DNA from: Paenibacillus sp. BSR1-1 | GTDB taxonomy: Bacteria > Bacillota > Bacilli > Bacillales > Cytobacillaceae | Direction: 5' to 3' | Length of the DNA: 64,000 nucleotides | Assembly: GCF_030403775.1 (NCBI RefSeq) | Contig: NZ_JAQMWQ010000004.1 | Location: 248,001 to 312,000 of the forward strand | In this document: positions 18,113 to 26,062 of the stretch, piece by piece | How the letters are laid out: each line of letters begins with the position of its first letter | Position numbering within the stretch: position 1 is the first letter of the stretch | Notes under the pieces: model-generated | The model's database searches: none | The model's input: the letters and a program-made list of their open reading frames with translations, nothing else | What the model was told of the DNA's origin: nothing | Translations under genes and position numbers: made by a program

Positions 18113-18266
18113 TTATGAGGACAGATGTCGTTATTCTTTTGGGAACTTTGTCCTCATGAACACCCCATGAAGACATCTTTTGCTTTTCTATCACAATTTC
18201 TGTCCTCATGAACACCTCATGAGGACAACTTTTAGCTTACCTATCACGATTTCTGTCCTCATGAAT
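18113..18266. repeat. Tandem 52-bp units with TGTCCTCATGA hairpins
   Basis: The box TGTCCTCATGAA occurs at 18150, 18202 and 18255, that is, with a period of 52-53 bp. Units share the continuation ACACCYCATGARGACA, then TTTT, GCTT, CTATCACRATTTC. In each full unit TGTCCTCATGA pairs with TCATGAGGACA over a 5-nt ACACC loop, making an 11-bp hairpin (one mismatch in the first). An inverted partial box (TTTATGAGGACA) lies at 18113-18124. The array fills the space between two convergent genes. Confidence 0.8.
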
Positions 18267-18280
18267 GCTAACCCCTCTCC

Positions 18281-20110
18281 CTATTTTCGATCTGTCTGAT
18301 AAAAGAACTGACGAGAGAGTGTTAATCCTATCACGAACAAAAATAAAGCAAAATACGCGGGAAGCAGATGGATAAATGTAGTATATCCAATTACAAAATG
18401 AGTGATAATGCCGGAACCAAAAGCTGGCACACCACCAATAAGCAACGAATTCCAAACCCATTTCTCGCCTTGATGAAATCCCCACAATGCAATCATGATT
18501 ACTAGCAAGCCGACACTTAATAACGCGCTGCCAAACCCCGCACGGTCATGAGCTATCAGAGGAATCAGCCTGCTGTTTAAATCATTCATTTGACCAGGAG
18601 TCATACATATAAACCCCAAATCTGTCGGGACAAAAACATTTGTGGCTCCAATCATAGAAATAAGCACTCCCCCAATAATAAAGGCGAATCCTAGAACCAC
18701 AAAGCAAAGTTGTCCCCAGAGGCTTTTTTTCCATGATGGATGATTCGTTCGATTTTTCGAAATCGGTGTCTGGATAGACTTTTTGGTTTTTCGTACCCCA
18801 TTAATATAAAAAGGAAAAAGAATAACCCAAAATAGTCCATGAAGCCAATCAAAATAACCAAAGCCAAAAAACAATAATATCCCTAAAAAGCCGACAACCG
18901 CCCCAATGTTTATCGCTTTTCGTGCCCAATGAATTCCATACTTCACTCCATGACGTGCTAATTGCATATATAAGATTCCACCAGAGACCATCGTTCCTGC
19001 AAGCGTCATACGATCATGGGCCATAAAATAAATAAAATTAGGGTTTATTGTCATTAATTCCTCCCGTGAAAATCCTAAAAAGGCTTCATCATTTGGGAGA
19101 ATCACCGTTGTCATACTAAAAAGTAAAGCAAGAATACCGCCAATTGTAATGAACAGACCAAATAACCAATACCAAATCCAGCCGGAAACCAATTCCCGCT
19201 CGGTATCCATTTGGTCCACAAAGGCTTCATTTATTCTTTTCGGGAGACCCGGGCCGGAGAGGACATAGCCCCCTGAAAGCATAATGAGATCGGCACCTTC
19301 TGCATATAATTCCAGGGCATCTTCTGGTTCCAAGACTCCACCTGATAATATGATTGGTATTTTATCAAAGCCGTTGGACTTAAGAAATCTTAATGATTGG
19401 ATAAGTTCTTTTTGCTTATCTGAGAAAGTTAGTTCATTCCCAGCCCTTTCTTCTAAAATAATCCCATCAATCCTAGAAAGATGAAATATTTCTTCAAAAA
19501 GCTGGTTTGCTTGGACAGAAAGTAGAATTGGCTTATCGGCAATTAAATCCTTAAACACTATCAGTTCTTCACGGTCGAATATTTTTTCCAAGACAATGGC
19601 ATCCCCATAAGGAGAAAGAGACGGTAACAAGCTATGTAATTCTTCAACAGAAAACTCGGAGCTTATTCGAATAAAAATTGGTTTATTTAAAGGCTTAAAC
19701 TTTTCCAGTTTTCGAATAGTCTTCTCCATGCCGAGCGATTCGAGTGGATTTGGAAACATGATTTCATCTCTTTGTTTTGAAAAACGGGCATATTTTCCGG
19801 CCTCATTTGGCAAACGGGAAATAGGACCTTTCTCAATAAAACCAAATCCAAGATTAGAAAAAGCCGCCGATCCTGTTAATAAAGGATCTATCTTTCCGCT
19901 TAATCCTACTGGACTTGAAAAAGTAAGACCTAGAATTTTTTTTTGAAGCAATGGTGATGGAGCCATATGGCCTAAAATTTCGATAAATTTAGGTCCGCCT
20001 GGGAGAGATGCAATCATGTTCATCCCTCGGTGAATAAACTCTCTCCCCCTGGTTTTCGGGAGCCGGGATACTAACGGTTTAAAAAGTGTGTGATAGGACC
20101 AATCCGGCAT
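18281..20110 (-). CDS. Dihydroorotate-dehydrogenase-like protein fused to a duplicated membrane module
   Basis: Residues 1-300 follow the class 2 dihydroorotate dehydrogenase (PyrD) fold: the N-terminal helical MPDWSYHTLFKPLVSRLP, LGLTFSSPVGLSGKID (about 60), NLGFGFIEKGPIS (about 86) and the FMN-phosphate part IPIILSGGVLEPEDALELYAEGADLIMLSGGYVLSGPGLP (about 251). The usual NVSSPNT catalytic loop is replaced by FIRISSEFS (146-154), so orotate chemistry is doubtful. Residues 311-609 are about eight membrane helices in two copies of one module: AHDR at 364-367 and 520-523, and GYx4H at 418-424 and 575-581. The start follows GCGGGGATG. It precedes no obvious pyrimidine gene. Function unknown; a quinone-linked membrane flavoprotein is plausible. 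Confidence 0.75.
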   Translation of the reverse strand: MPDWSYHTLFKPLVSRLPKTRGREFIHRGMNMIASLPGGPKFIEILGHMAPSPLLQKKILGLTFSSPVGLSGKIDPLLTGSAAFSNLGFGFIEKGPISRLPNEAGKYARFSKQRDEIMFPNPLESLGMEKTIRKLEKFKPLNKPIFIRISSEFSVEELHSLLPSLSPYGDAIVLEKIFDREELIVFKDLIADKPILLSVQANQLFEEIFHLSRIDGIILEERAGNELTFSDKQKELIQSLRFLKSNGFDKIPIILSGGVLEPEDALELYAEGADLIMLSGGYVLSGPGLPKRINEAFVDQMDTERELVSGWIWYWLFGLFITIGGILALLFSMTTVILPNDEAFLGFSREELMTINPNFIYFMAHDRMTLAGTMVSGGILYMQLARHGVKYGIHWARKAINIGAVVGFLGILLFFGFGYFDWLHGLFWVILFPFYINGVRKTKKSIQTPISKNRTNHPSWKKSLWGQLCFVVLGFAFIIGGVLISMIGATNVFVPTDLGFICMTPGQMNDLNSRLIPLIAHDRAGFGSALLSVGLLVIMIALWGFHQGEKWVWNSLLIGGVPAFGSGIITHFVIGYTTFIHLLPAYFALFLFVIGLTLSRQFFYQTDRK

Positions 20111-20126
20111 TTTACCATCCCCGCTT

Positions 20127-21119
20127 TCATTTTTCTAAAATAAAATTAGGCTTAATGACTCCAATTCTATCATTTCTAGCATTAAAAACAGGAGCATGAG
20201 CGTAACCCTTTAAAGTTTGATTGATTTGTTCATTTACAAGGCCGAGTTGTTTTAATACTTCTATTGCTGCAACGCTGGCTGCCCTTTCTCCCCCATCTTC
20301 CACTTTTATCGCAATTCCAATCCCTTCTTCTACTAAACCAACGCATTGTACAGCTTCAGCACCCGCTTTTGATACAATCCGTCCATTGAAGATATTCATT
20401 AAATCAGTATCAAAGCGGTTCTTGCCTCCCACCATTTCAGGATGCTTTACCATCGCATTTCGAATGATATATAATGCTGATGTATGGCCGCCAACGGGTT
20501 TAGCGAGTCTAGCAAACCCTAAGGCTACATGATTGAGCGGCAATTGATGGACAGGAACCCCGCAGCCATCCACACTAAGCTTGATATCATTTTTCGGAAC
20601 TTCACAAATATCTTCAATCACATCAAGTATTCGTTGCTGTACCGGGTGATGGATTTCACGATAACCTCCAATATCTTCCTTCATATGCACTGCTGTTGCA
20701 AGCATGCTCGAATGTTTTCCGGAGCAGTTGCTAAAAACAGGTGTCAATTCCTTCCCTTCACGAATGAGCTGTTTATAGCTTTCATGATCCCTGGGAATGT
20801 GTGTTCCGCATTGCAATGCTTCTTCTTCTAACCCAATTTTAGCCAAGATTTTCAGTACCGAATCCCGATGAATTTTTTCACCGCTATGGGATGCGCAGCT
20901 TAGCGAAAGCTCAGCATCCGTATAGTTGAATCTCTCCGCCGCACCTGTTTCTACTAATGGTACCGCCTGAAACGGCTTCATTGAAGAACGTGGAAATGTA
21001 AGTCTGCTAGGATTCCCGTATGAATAAAGAAGCTTTCCCTCATTATTTACAACAGCAACATGTAAATCATGTGTACTTTCTATATGTTCTCCTCTATAAA
21101 CCAGAATTGGCTTCTCCAT
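20127..21119 (-). CDS. L-asparaginase II (thermolabile Rhizobium-type family)
   Basis: The 330-residue protein matches the asparaginase II family that deamidates L-asparagine to aspartate and ammonia and is unrelated to E. coli AnsA/AnsB. Family motifs are RSSMKPFQAVPLVE (about residue 44), SCASHSGE (about 75), FSNCSGKHSSML (about 130) with the conserved Ser-Gly-Lys, and SVDGCGVPVHQLPL (about 180). The start is the ATG of MEKPILVYRG with GAGGAG about 8 nt upstream. It lies 17 bp upstream of the DHODH-like gene on the same strand, so the two may be co-transcribed. Confidence 0.9.
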   Translation of the reverse strand: MEKPILVYRGEHIESTHDLHVAVVNNEGKLLYSYGNPSRLTFPRSSMKPFQAVPLVETGAAERFNYTDAELSLSCASHSGEKIHRDSVLKILAKIGLEEEALQCGTHIPRDHESYKQLIREGKELTPVFSNCSGKHSSMLATAVHMKEDIGGYREIHHPVQQRILDVIEDICEVPKNDIKLSVDGCGVPVHQLPLNHVALGFARLAKPVGGHTSALYIIRNAMVKHPEMVGGKNRFDTDLMNIFNGRIVSKAGAEAVQCVGLVEEGIGIAIKVEDGGERAASVAAIEVLKQLGLVNEQINQTLKGYAHAPVFNARNDRIGVIKPNFILEK

Positions 21120-21183
21120 ATCAAATCTCCTCAAATAGTTTAAAATTATTTTATCATATTTCCTTTGATCTAGAATTAAAAAA

Positions 21184-21210
21184 ACCCCTTCAACACGCTA
21201 TTGAAGGGGT
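21184..21210 (-). terminator. Terminator of the NCS1 permease gene
   Basis: ACCCCTTCAA pairs with TTGAAGGGGT over a 7-nt loop; on the minus strand a run of T follows the stem. Confidence 0.88.
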
Positions 21211-21225
21211 AAAATCCTTACTTTT

Positions 21226-22761
21226 TTAATAATAAAATTCAGTTTCCGTACCTGCCGCCGAATCTGATTTATTGCCAGGAGTTTTGGATTTGAAGCTTGT
21301 GATATTTTCATATTCTCCTGGTTTCAATACGCTTTGGTCGCCTCTCATTAAATAGGTGTAGGCGAAAATCGAGATAAACAATCCAAATGTCCAGGCATTA
21401 TCCCATAAAAAGCGAAGGCCCGGAATGAATAAACCAAGTACAGGAATAGCTACACCAATGATTAAGGCATAAACACCATTTTTATTAAAACCAGAAGTAT
21501 AACTATATCGGCCATTTACATCATATAGCTCACTAAGTGCCATTTGCCTCTTACGGACAAGCCAGTAATCGGCAATGGCAATTCCATCGATTGGACCAAG
21601 TAATGCTCCATATGTTCCAAGCCAGCCAAAAATATAGTTACCGAAGTTCTCCATGATGTACCATGGCTGCATGAGGATTGCAAATATCCCAGTAATCAAA
21701 GCGCCAAGACCAAAGGTAATCTTTCTTGGATTTAGATTCTCAATCGCACGGGCAGGTGCAACAATGTTCGCACCCACATTAATCGTTAAGGAAGCAATAA
21801 CGATGATTAGAGTGCCCAAAAAGATAACAAATGGCGGGAATTTAGCAAGCAGCTGGACCGGATCCCAAAGGGCAGTGCCGAATATAACCACAGTTGCAGA
21901 TGTAACAGCAATTCCAATAAAAGAGAAAATACTCATGGTTAGCGGCAGCGATAGGCTTTGCGCAACCATTTGTGATTTTTGATTTTTAGCGTATCGGCAA
22001 AAGTCTGGAATATTCAGGGCAAGGGTTGCCCAGAAAGCAATGACACCCGTTAATGCTGGGAAAAATACTTTTAAAAAATCCCCCGTGCTTGCGAATTTAG
22101 AAGGCGTTGATAAAATTGGACCCCAGCCTCCGGCATGTGTAAATGCCCAAATAAGAAGAATAATGGAAGCGATTCCAACAACAGGAGAAGCAATTAAACC
22201 TAGTACTTTCATGGCTTGCGGCCCTTTATACGCTACGGCAACGTTTAAGGCCCAGAATAAAGCGAAAACGATCGCAGTGTGGCCAGGAAGGTTTTTCCAA
22301 GCTGAAAAGGAAGCAGATAAAAGCGTATCAATCGCACCCGTTCCAATCCATGTGTTAATCCCAAACCATCCCGCTGCTACAACCGCACGAGCTAAAGCAG
22401 GGATATGGGCGCCTTTTGAGCCGAACCATAAACGTGCAAATACAGGATAAGGAATTCCAAATTTGGTACCAGCGTGTGAATTTAATAGAATGGGGATAAG
22501 AACAATAACATTGCCAAGGAAAATGGTTAAGATGGCTTGCCACCAATTCATACCTAAAGAAATCAATCCGCTTGCCATCGTATAGGCTGGGATACACAAA
22601 CACATACCAATCCATAGTGTAGCAAAATTAATACCTTTCCATGAATGTTCCTTCATGGTAGTTGGCCGCAGGTCATCATTCCACATCGTACTGCTGCTCA
22701 AACCATTTGCTGCTTCAGGTGTCAGGGTAACAATCCCATTTTGTTCAATTTGTGTTTTCAA
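21226..22761 (-). CDS. NCS1-family nucleobase/hydantoin:cation symporter
   Basis: The 511-residue permease has 12 predicted membrane helices and the NCS1 hallmarks: NDDLRPTT before helix 1, NFATLWIGMCLCIPAYTMASGLISLGM (about 48), the KFGIPYPVFARLWFGSKGAHIPALARA segment (about 100) and PIDGIAIADYWLVRK (about 410). Members import allantoin, hydantoins, uracil, cytosine or thiamine precursors. The start is TTG, with GGGGG about 8 nt upstream. A sigma-A-like promoter about 180 bp upstream gives a long leader. The neighbouring asparaginase gene suggests nitrogen scavenging (inference). Confidence 0.9.
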   Translation of the reverse strand: MKTQIEQNGIVTLTPEAANGLSSSTMWNDDLRPTTMKEHSWKGINFATLWIGMCLCIPAYTMASGLISLGMNWWQAILTIFLGNVIVLIPILLNSHAGTKFGIPYPVFARLWFGSKGAHIPALARAVVAAGWFGINTWIGTGAIDTLLSASFSAWKNLPGHTAIVFALFWALNVAVAYKGPQAMKVLGLIASPVVGIASIILLIWAFTHAGGWGPILSTPSKFASTGDFLKVFFPALTGVIAFWATLALNIPDFCRYAKNQKSQMVAQSLSLPLTMSIFSFIGIAVTSATVVIFGTALWDPVQLLAKFPPFVIFLGTLIIVIASLTINVGANIVAPARAIENLNPRKITFGLGALITGIFAILMQPWYIMENFGNYIFGWLGTYGALLGPIDGIAIADYWLVRKRQMALSELYDVNGRYSYTSGFNKNGVYALIIGVAIPVLGLFIPGLRFLWDNAWTFGLFISIFAYTYLMRGDQSVLKPGEYENITSFKSKTPGNKSDSAAGTETEFYY

Positions 22762-23090
22762 CAAAATTCCCCCTTGATTTGGTTTGTTGCAATCATGATT
22801 AAAAAAGTAATAAGCAGATAAAGACCAAAGTAGCAAATAAAAATGTGGGAATATTACAAAAATTTAAACCGTAAGTATTCACTCTTCGCAGGCATCACCA
22901 CCAAAAAATATTGGGAAAACAAACCCCACCTTCCTATCTTATATTATAATTGACCAAATCCAACTGTCATTGGACAAAAGGTTAAATCATTCGCTGAAAT
23001 ATTTATATGTTTTGTATGATGGCAGAATCGTTGTTTTTTTTAAAAGTATAATACAAGTTTAAAATTGTGTCCTAAAGAGTGTTATGATTT
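22762..23090 (-). promoter_or_regulatory. Promoter and long leader of the NCS1 permease
   Basis: On the minus strand ATGACA (complement of 22965-22970) and TATAAT (complement of 22943-22948) are 16 bp apart, giving a leader of about 175 nt before the TTG start at 22761. An imperfect palindrome CCAACTGTCATTGG (22960-22973) covers the -35 box and could be an operator. No recognised riboswitch was seen in the leader. The remaining 22980-23090 is AT-rich with nothing I can name. Confidence 0.5.
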
Positions 23091-23867
23091 CTAACACTCT
23101 TTTATAGCGGTATGGATTTGGGACAAGGATTTTCCTATTGAATCCTGAATGACATATGTATTTGCCTCGAAGTCATAAGGTGTGTCTCCTATATTAATAA
23201 TAATCATTGGCACACCATGTCTTCTATATTGCGGAAAAGTGGAGAAAGGAGTTACTTTTAAACTCGTTCCCAATACTAATAGGCAATCCGCTCGATTGAC
23301 CATGTTATGGATTGTATTAAATCCTTCAAATGTGAACCATTCACCGGTATCCCCAAATAACACTACATCAGGTTTTATGTAACGATTTCGCTTCTGTTTA
23401 GTTTCACAATTGTCACAAACATAGAATTCTTCTAAATTTTTAAGACGAATTATTATTTCTTCGGTTAGATAGATTTTTCCGCAATTCTGACAGGATGCTG
23501 TTTTCATGGTTCCATGGAACTCAATAACGTTTTTACTGCCTGCTTTCTGATGGAGACCATCAATATTTTGAGTAATGATTTGCTGAATTTTCCCTGCCTG
23601 TTCCCACTTAGACAAAATCATATGGCCTGAATTTGGGGCTGCTTCTGGATGATAAAGGTTTTCCAAAGCAAATTGATAAAACTCTTTTGGCTGCTGATAA
23701 AAATAATCAATAGACAGGATATATTCCGGTGCTAGTTGATAAATACCTTTTCTGGACCGAAAATCCTTAATTCCGGATTCAGTGCTAATGCCTGCACCTG
23801 TTAAAACAACGATTTTTTCTGCGTTTTTTATCGTATTAATACTGGCTTTTAGTATGTCAATACTCAT
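23091..23867 (-). CDS. Sirtuin, NAD-dependent protein deacylase
   Basis: The 258-residue SIR2 protein removes acyl groups from protein lysines using NAD+. It has VVLTGAGISTESGIKDFRS (about residues 19-37), TQNIDGLHQKAGS (about 98), the catalytic His in EFHGTM (about 117), a zinc ribbon CQNC...CDNC (about 126 and 148) and LVLGTSLKVTPFSTFP (about 195). All catalytic and zinc residues are present. The start ATG follows GGGTGATAG. The stop lies in a small hairpin (23075-23102). Single-domain cytosolic enzyme. Confidence 0.94.
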   Translation of the reverse strand: MSIDILKASINTIKNAEKIVVLTGAGISTESGIKDFRSRKGIYQLAPEYILSIDYFYQQPKEFYQFALENLYHPEAAPNSGHMILSKWEQAGKIQQIITQNIDGLHQKAGSKNVIEFHGTMKTASCQNCGKIYLTEEIIIRLKNLEEFYVCDNCETKQKRNRYIKPDVVLFGDTGEWFTFEGFNTIHNMVNRADCLLVLGTSLKVTPFSTFPQYRRHGVPMIIINIGDTPYDFEANTYVIQDSIGKSLSQIHTAIKEC

Positions 23868-23886
23868 CTTCTATCACCCAATAATT

Positions 23887-24624
23887 CTAATTTAAAGGAC
23901 TTCCGTTTTTACCAAGATAATAACTAATCCCAAAAGGTAAATACAAAATAAAAAAAGTGATTAAAGCAATAATCTCTAATGGTATTAAATAGTATGGCCA
24001 TCGTCCAAGATAATCTAATATTGAAGGATTCATTGGCTTTTCAGAAATATACATGTAATTACCATGAACAAAATAGTTTAGTAAAAAAACAAAGCATGTA
24101 TACAGATTTAAATATAAAAATGCTTTCCAAATACTTTTAAATTTTGGTTTGTATTGCTCCACAAAAACAAAAAACATATTCGCAACTACAATCCCTCCAT
24201 GAGAAATAAAAAAATGAACATAACGGAAATGCGGGAAAGTGTATAAACTTAAATCAGGTGTAATCATTGCCTGCAAAGCACTTCCTACTCCAGCAAAATA
24301 AGTAAATTCAAAGAGTTGGCTACTCTTTGTCAAGAGCAAGGCTGCTGACAAAATAATAGATATACTGCTTAAATGAAAAGGCAATGAATATTGGATTGTC
24401 CATTCACCAACTCGCCAAAGCCAAATATGAAGGCTAATTTCCGAGAGTATTAGCACCGTAGCAAGAAGTGTTCGCACCTTAAAGTTCAACTTTTCAGCTC
24501 TTAATGGTTTCCTAATTAAATAAATTAATATAACAATGAAAAATACTGATGATAATGTCAATAAATGAGTTAGTGAAAACAAAATAAATGGGGCTTCCCC
24601 GTCTGCCTTAAAATATTTATTCAT
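23887..24624 (-). CDS. TIGR02206/YwaF-family seven-helix membrane protein
   Basis: The 245-residue protein has about seven membrane helices and the family signature MITPDLSLYTFPHFRYVHFFISHGGIV (about residue 120) and PLEIIALI near the end. YwaF-type proteins have no established function. A second, diverged member is encoded at 51823-52551. A good GGTGATAAA site precedes ATG. Lies 19 bp upstream of the sirtuin gene on the same strand. Confidence 0.85.
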   Translation of the reverse strand: MNKYFKADGEAPFILFSLTHLLTLSSVFFIVILIYLIRKPLRAEKLNFKVRTLLATVLILSEISLHIWLWRVGEWTIQYSLPFHLSSISIILSAALLLTKSSQLFEFTYFAGVGSALQAMITPDLSLYTFPHFRYVHFFISHGGIVVANMFFVFVEQYKPKFKSIWKAFLYLNLYTCFVFLLNYFVHGNYMYISEKPMNPSILDYLGRWPYYLIPLEIIALITFFILYLPFGISYYLGKNGSPLN

Positions 24625-24726
24625 TTTATCACCATTATTTCAATTAAACTTTAAGCAAAAGTTAACATAATAAAATTATAGTAAATTTTTTTATTGTTTG
24701 ATTTAAGTTTTACTGACGTATGTCAG

Positions 24727-24830
24727 AATCGGACATGATCAACCTTTAGATCTTCAATGCTGTCCGAATGAGACCTTGATTCGGACTCGATTTACCCTTG
24801 AAATCAACAAAGCTCCCAAAACGACTAGGG
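24727..24830. repeat. Degenerate 52-bp tandem repeat with GTCCGAAT hairpin
   Basis: AATCGGAC at 24727 recurs as ATTCGGAC at 24779, 52 bp later, and the following bases of the two units align with scattered changes (GATYWACC, then TTxxAAATC, CAAnGCT). GTCCGAAT (24762-24769) pairs with ATTCGGAC (24779-24786), an 8-bp hairpin. The organisation recalls the array at 18113-18266 although the sequence differs. It lies upstream of the membrane protein gene at 23887-24624. Confidence 0.5.
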
Positions 24831-24842
24831 TGGGATTCAGCA

Positions 24843-25475
24843 TTAAATTTTACTAAAAGAGCCTTTTAATAAAAGCCTGCTATGCACTTTTGAGAGGAAA
24901 ATCAGTGCGAGGATTGAACCAACGAATGTTAATGACATGTCCCACTGCGAATCCCATATATCCCCTTGCATTCCTAAAAACTCTTTGGCAGCTTTTCCAC
25001 CCCTTCCTATTTTTGTAGATAACCATTCAATAATTTCATATAACGCACTAATGCACAATGAAGTACTTAAAATAACAAATTTTAACCAAAACCCTTTTTT
25101 AACCGGGCTTTTTCGAATATATATTTCCCTTATAACAATGGCAAACAACCCCTTTAAGAAGTGCCCAAAACGATCATAGTTGTTCCTTTTTAAATCAAAA
25201 TAATCTTTAATCCAATTAAAAAGCGGCACCTCTGAATATGTAAAATGTCCGCCAATAAACGTCAAAATCGAAAGAATAGTAATGATGAGATAAGATAATG
25301 AAGTGAGACGAAATTTTTTATATGTTGCAATTACAATGATTATTACAACAAGGGAAGGAAGAACTTCCATTGTCCATATTTTATAACCAGCTGGTTTAAT
25401 GGCTGACCAAATAAATACAGTAACGACAAAGAATAGCAGAAGTAAATGAAAGTTTGAGCTTTTTTCTCTTTCCAA
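24843..25475 (-). CDS. DUF2238 (YjdF-type) membrane protein
   Basis: The 210-residue protein has about six membrane helices and the DUF2238 signature: FIGGHFTYSEVPLFNW (about 73), NNYDRFGHFLKGL (about 96), ALYEIIEWLS (about 147) and EFLGMQGDIWDSQWDM (about 168). Conserved Asp, Glu and His suggest a membrane-embedded hydrolytic or metal site, but the function is not known. The start is TTG, 8 nt after GGGGG. Single gene. Confidence 0.86.
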   Translation of the reverse strand: MEREKSSNFHLLLLFFVVTVFIWSAIKPAGYKIWTMEVLPSLVVIIIVIATYKKFRLTSLSYLIITILSILTFIGGHFTYSEVPLFNWIKDYFDLKRNNYDRFGHFLKGLFAIVIREIYIRKSPVKKGFWLKFVILSTSLCISALYEIIEWLSTKIGRGGKAAKEFLGMQGDIWDSQWDMSLTFVGSILALIFLSKVHSRLLLKGSFSKI

Positions 25476-25565
25476 TTTTTCTTCCCCCAATAAGTATGAA
25501 ATCCTTTACATTATTTCTTTGTCTAGGGAAAAAAATACAAATCAAACTAGTTCCCTCAATTAATA

Positions 25566-25590
25566 AAGACTTCCAATATACGGAAGTCTT
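25566..25590 (-). terminator. Terminator of the gene at 25600-25968
   Basis: AAGACTTCC pairs with GGAAGTCTT over a 7-nt loop and is followed on the minus strand by TTTATTAATT. Confidence 0.8.
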
Positions 25591-25599
25591 CTTAAACTG

Positions 25600-25968
25600 T
25601 TATTCACTAGGAGTTACTGCCTTTTTAATTACTGCGGTGGATAAATTGCCGAATTCAAATCCTTGAGTGTCTGTTTCAATATAAACAGCACCCATTGCAG
25701 GTTCACATGAACCATTTCGTTTAAAATGAATTTTGCCGATACTCCCTGGATTAACACCTGATTCAAACGTAAATAATTGTTCATCCACCATAAAATAGGC
25801 GATGCTTGATGTTGAATCCAGGAAATTGGTAATTGTATAAGTGATTTTAGTAAATCCTTCCTCAATGATACAATCAGTGGTAAGCTGAAAGTGTATTCTA
25901 CAATCAACTTGTCCATTTACTCTCGTGACAATATCTATAACATCAGTATCGGAAAAAGCTTTGGTCAA
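25600..25968 (-). CDS. Hypothetical beta-rich protein, 122 residues
   Basis: I do not recognise this protein. It starts at TTG with GGAGG 10 nt upstream. It has no signal peptide or membrane segment, alternates hydrophobic and polar residues as in a beta-sandwich, and carries three Cys (VDCRIHFQLTTDC and GSCEPAMG). Such features are seen in spore-surface proteins, but this is only an analogy. It ends at a clear terminator and stands alone. Confidence 0.62.
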   Translation of the reverse strand: MTKAFSDTDVIDIVTRVNGQVDCRIHFQLTTDCIIEEGFTKITYTITNFLDSTSSIAYFMVDEQLFTFESGVNPGSIGKIHFKRNGSCEPAMGAVYIETDTQGFEFGNLSTAVIKKAVTPSE

Positions 25969-26062
25969 AAAATTACCACCTCCAAACCTATCTATCTCTA
26001 ATAAATGAAAAAGTTAGGATTTTAGAAACGGCGTTTACCCTAGGACAAGAAAATTACCTTCG

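Noticed and set aside
18113..18266. CRISPR-like array
   Set aside because: Only about three units; the units are self-complementary over most of their length and there are no unique spacers or cas genes.
22854..22895. Upstream peptide of 13 codons in the NCS1 leader
   Set aside because: The ribosome site abuts the ATG and nothing shows regulated stalling; chance frame likely.
24815..24842. T-box-like AGGGTGGGA
   Set aside because: The conserved GGNACCGCG part and the specifier stem are missing and no aminoacyl-tRNA or amino-acid gene follows.
25629..25916. Open frame of 95 codons on the minus strand
   Set aside because: It lies inside the 25600-25968 gene in another frame and has no ribosome site of its own.
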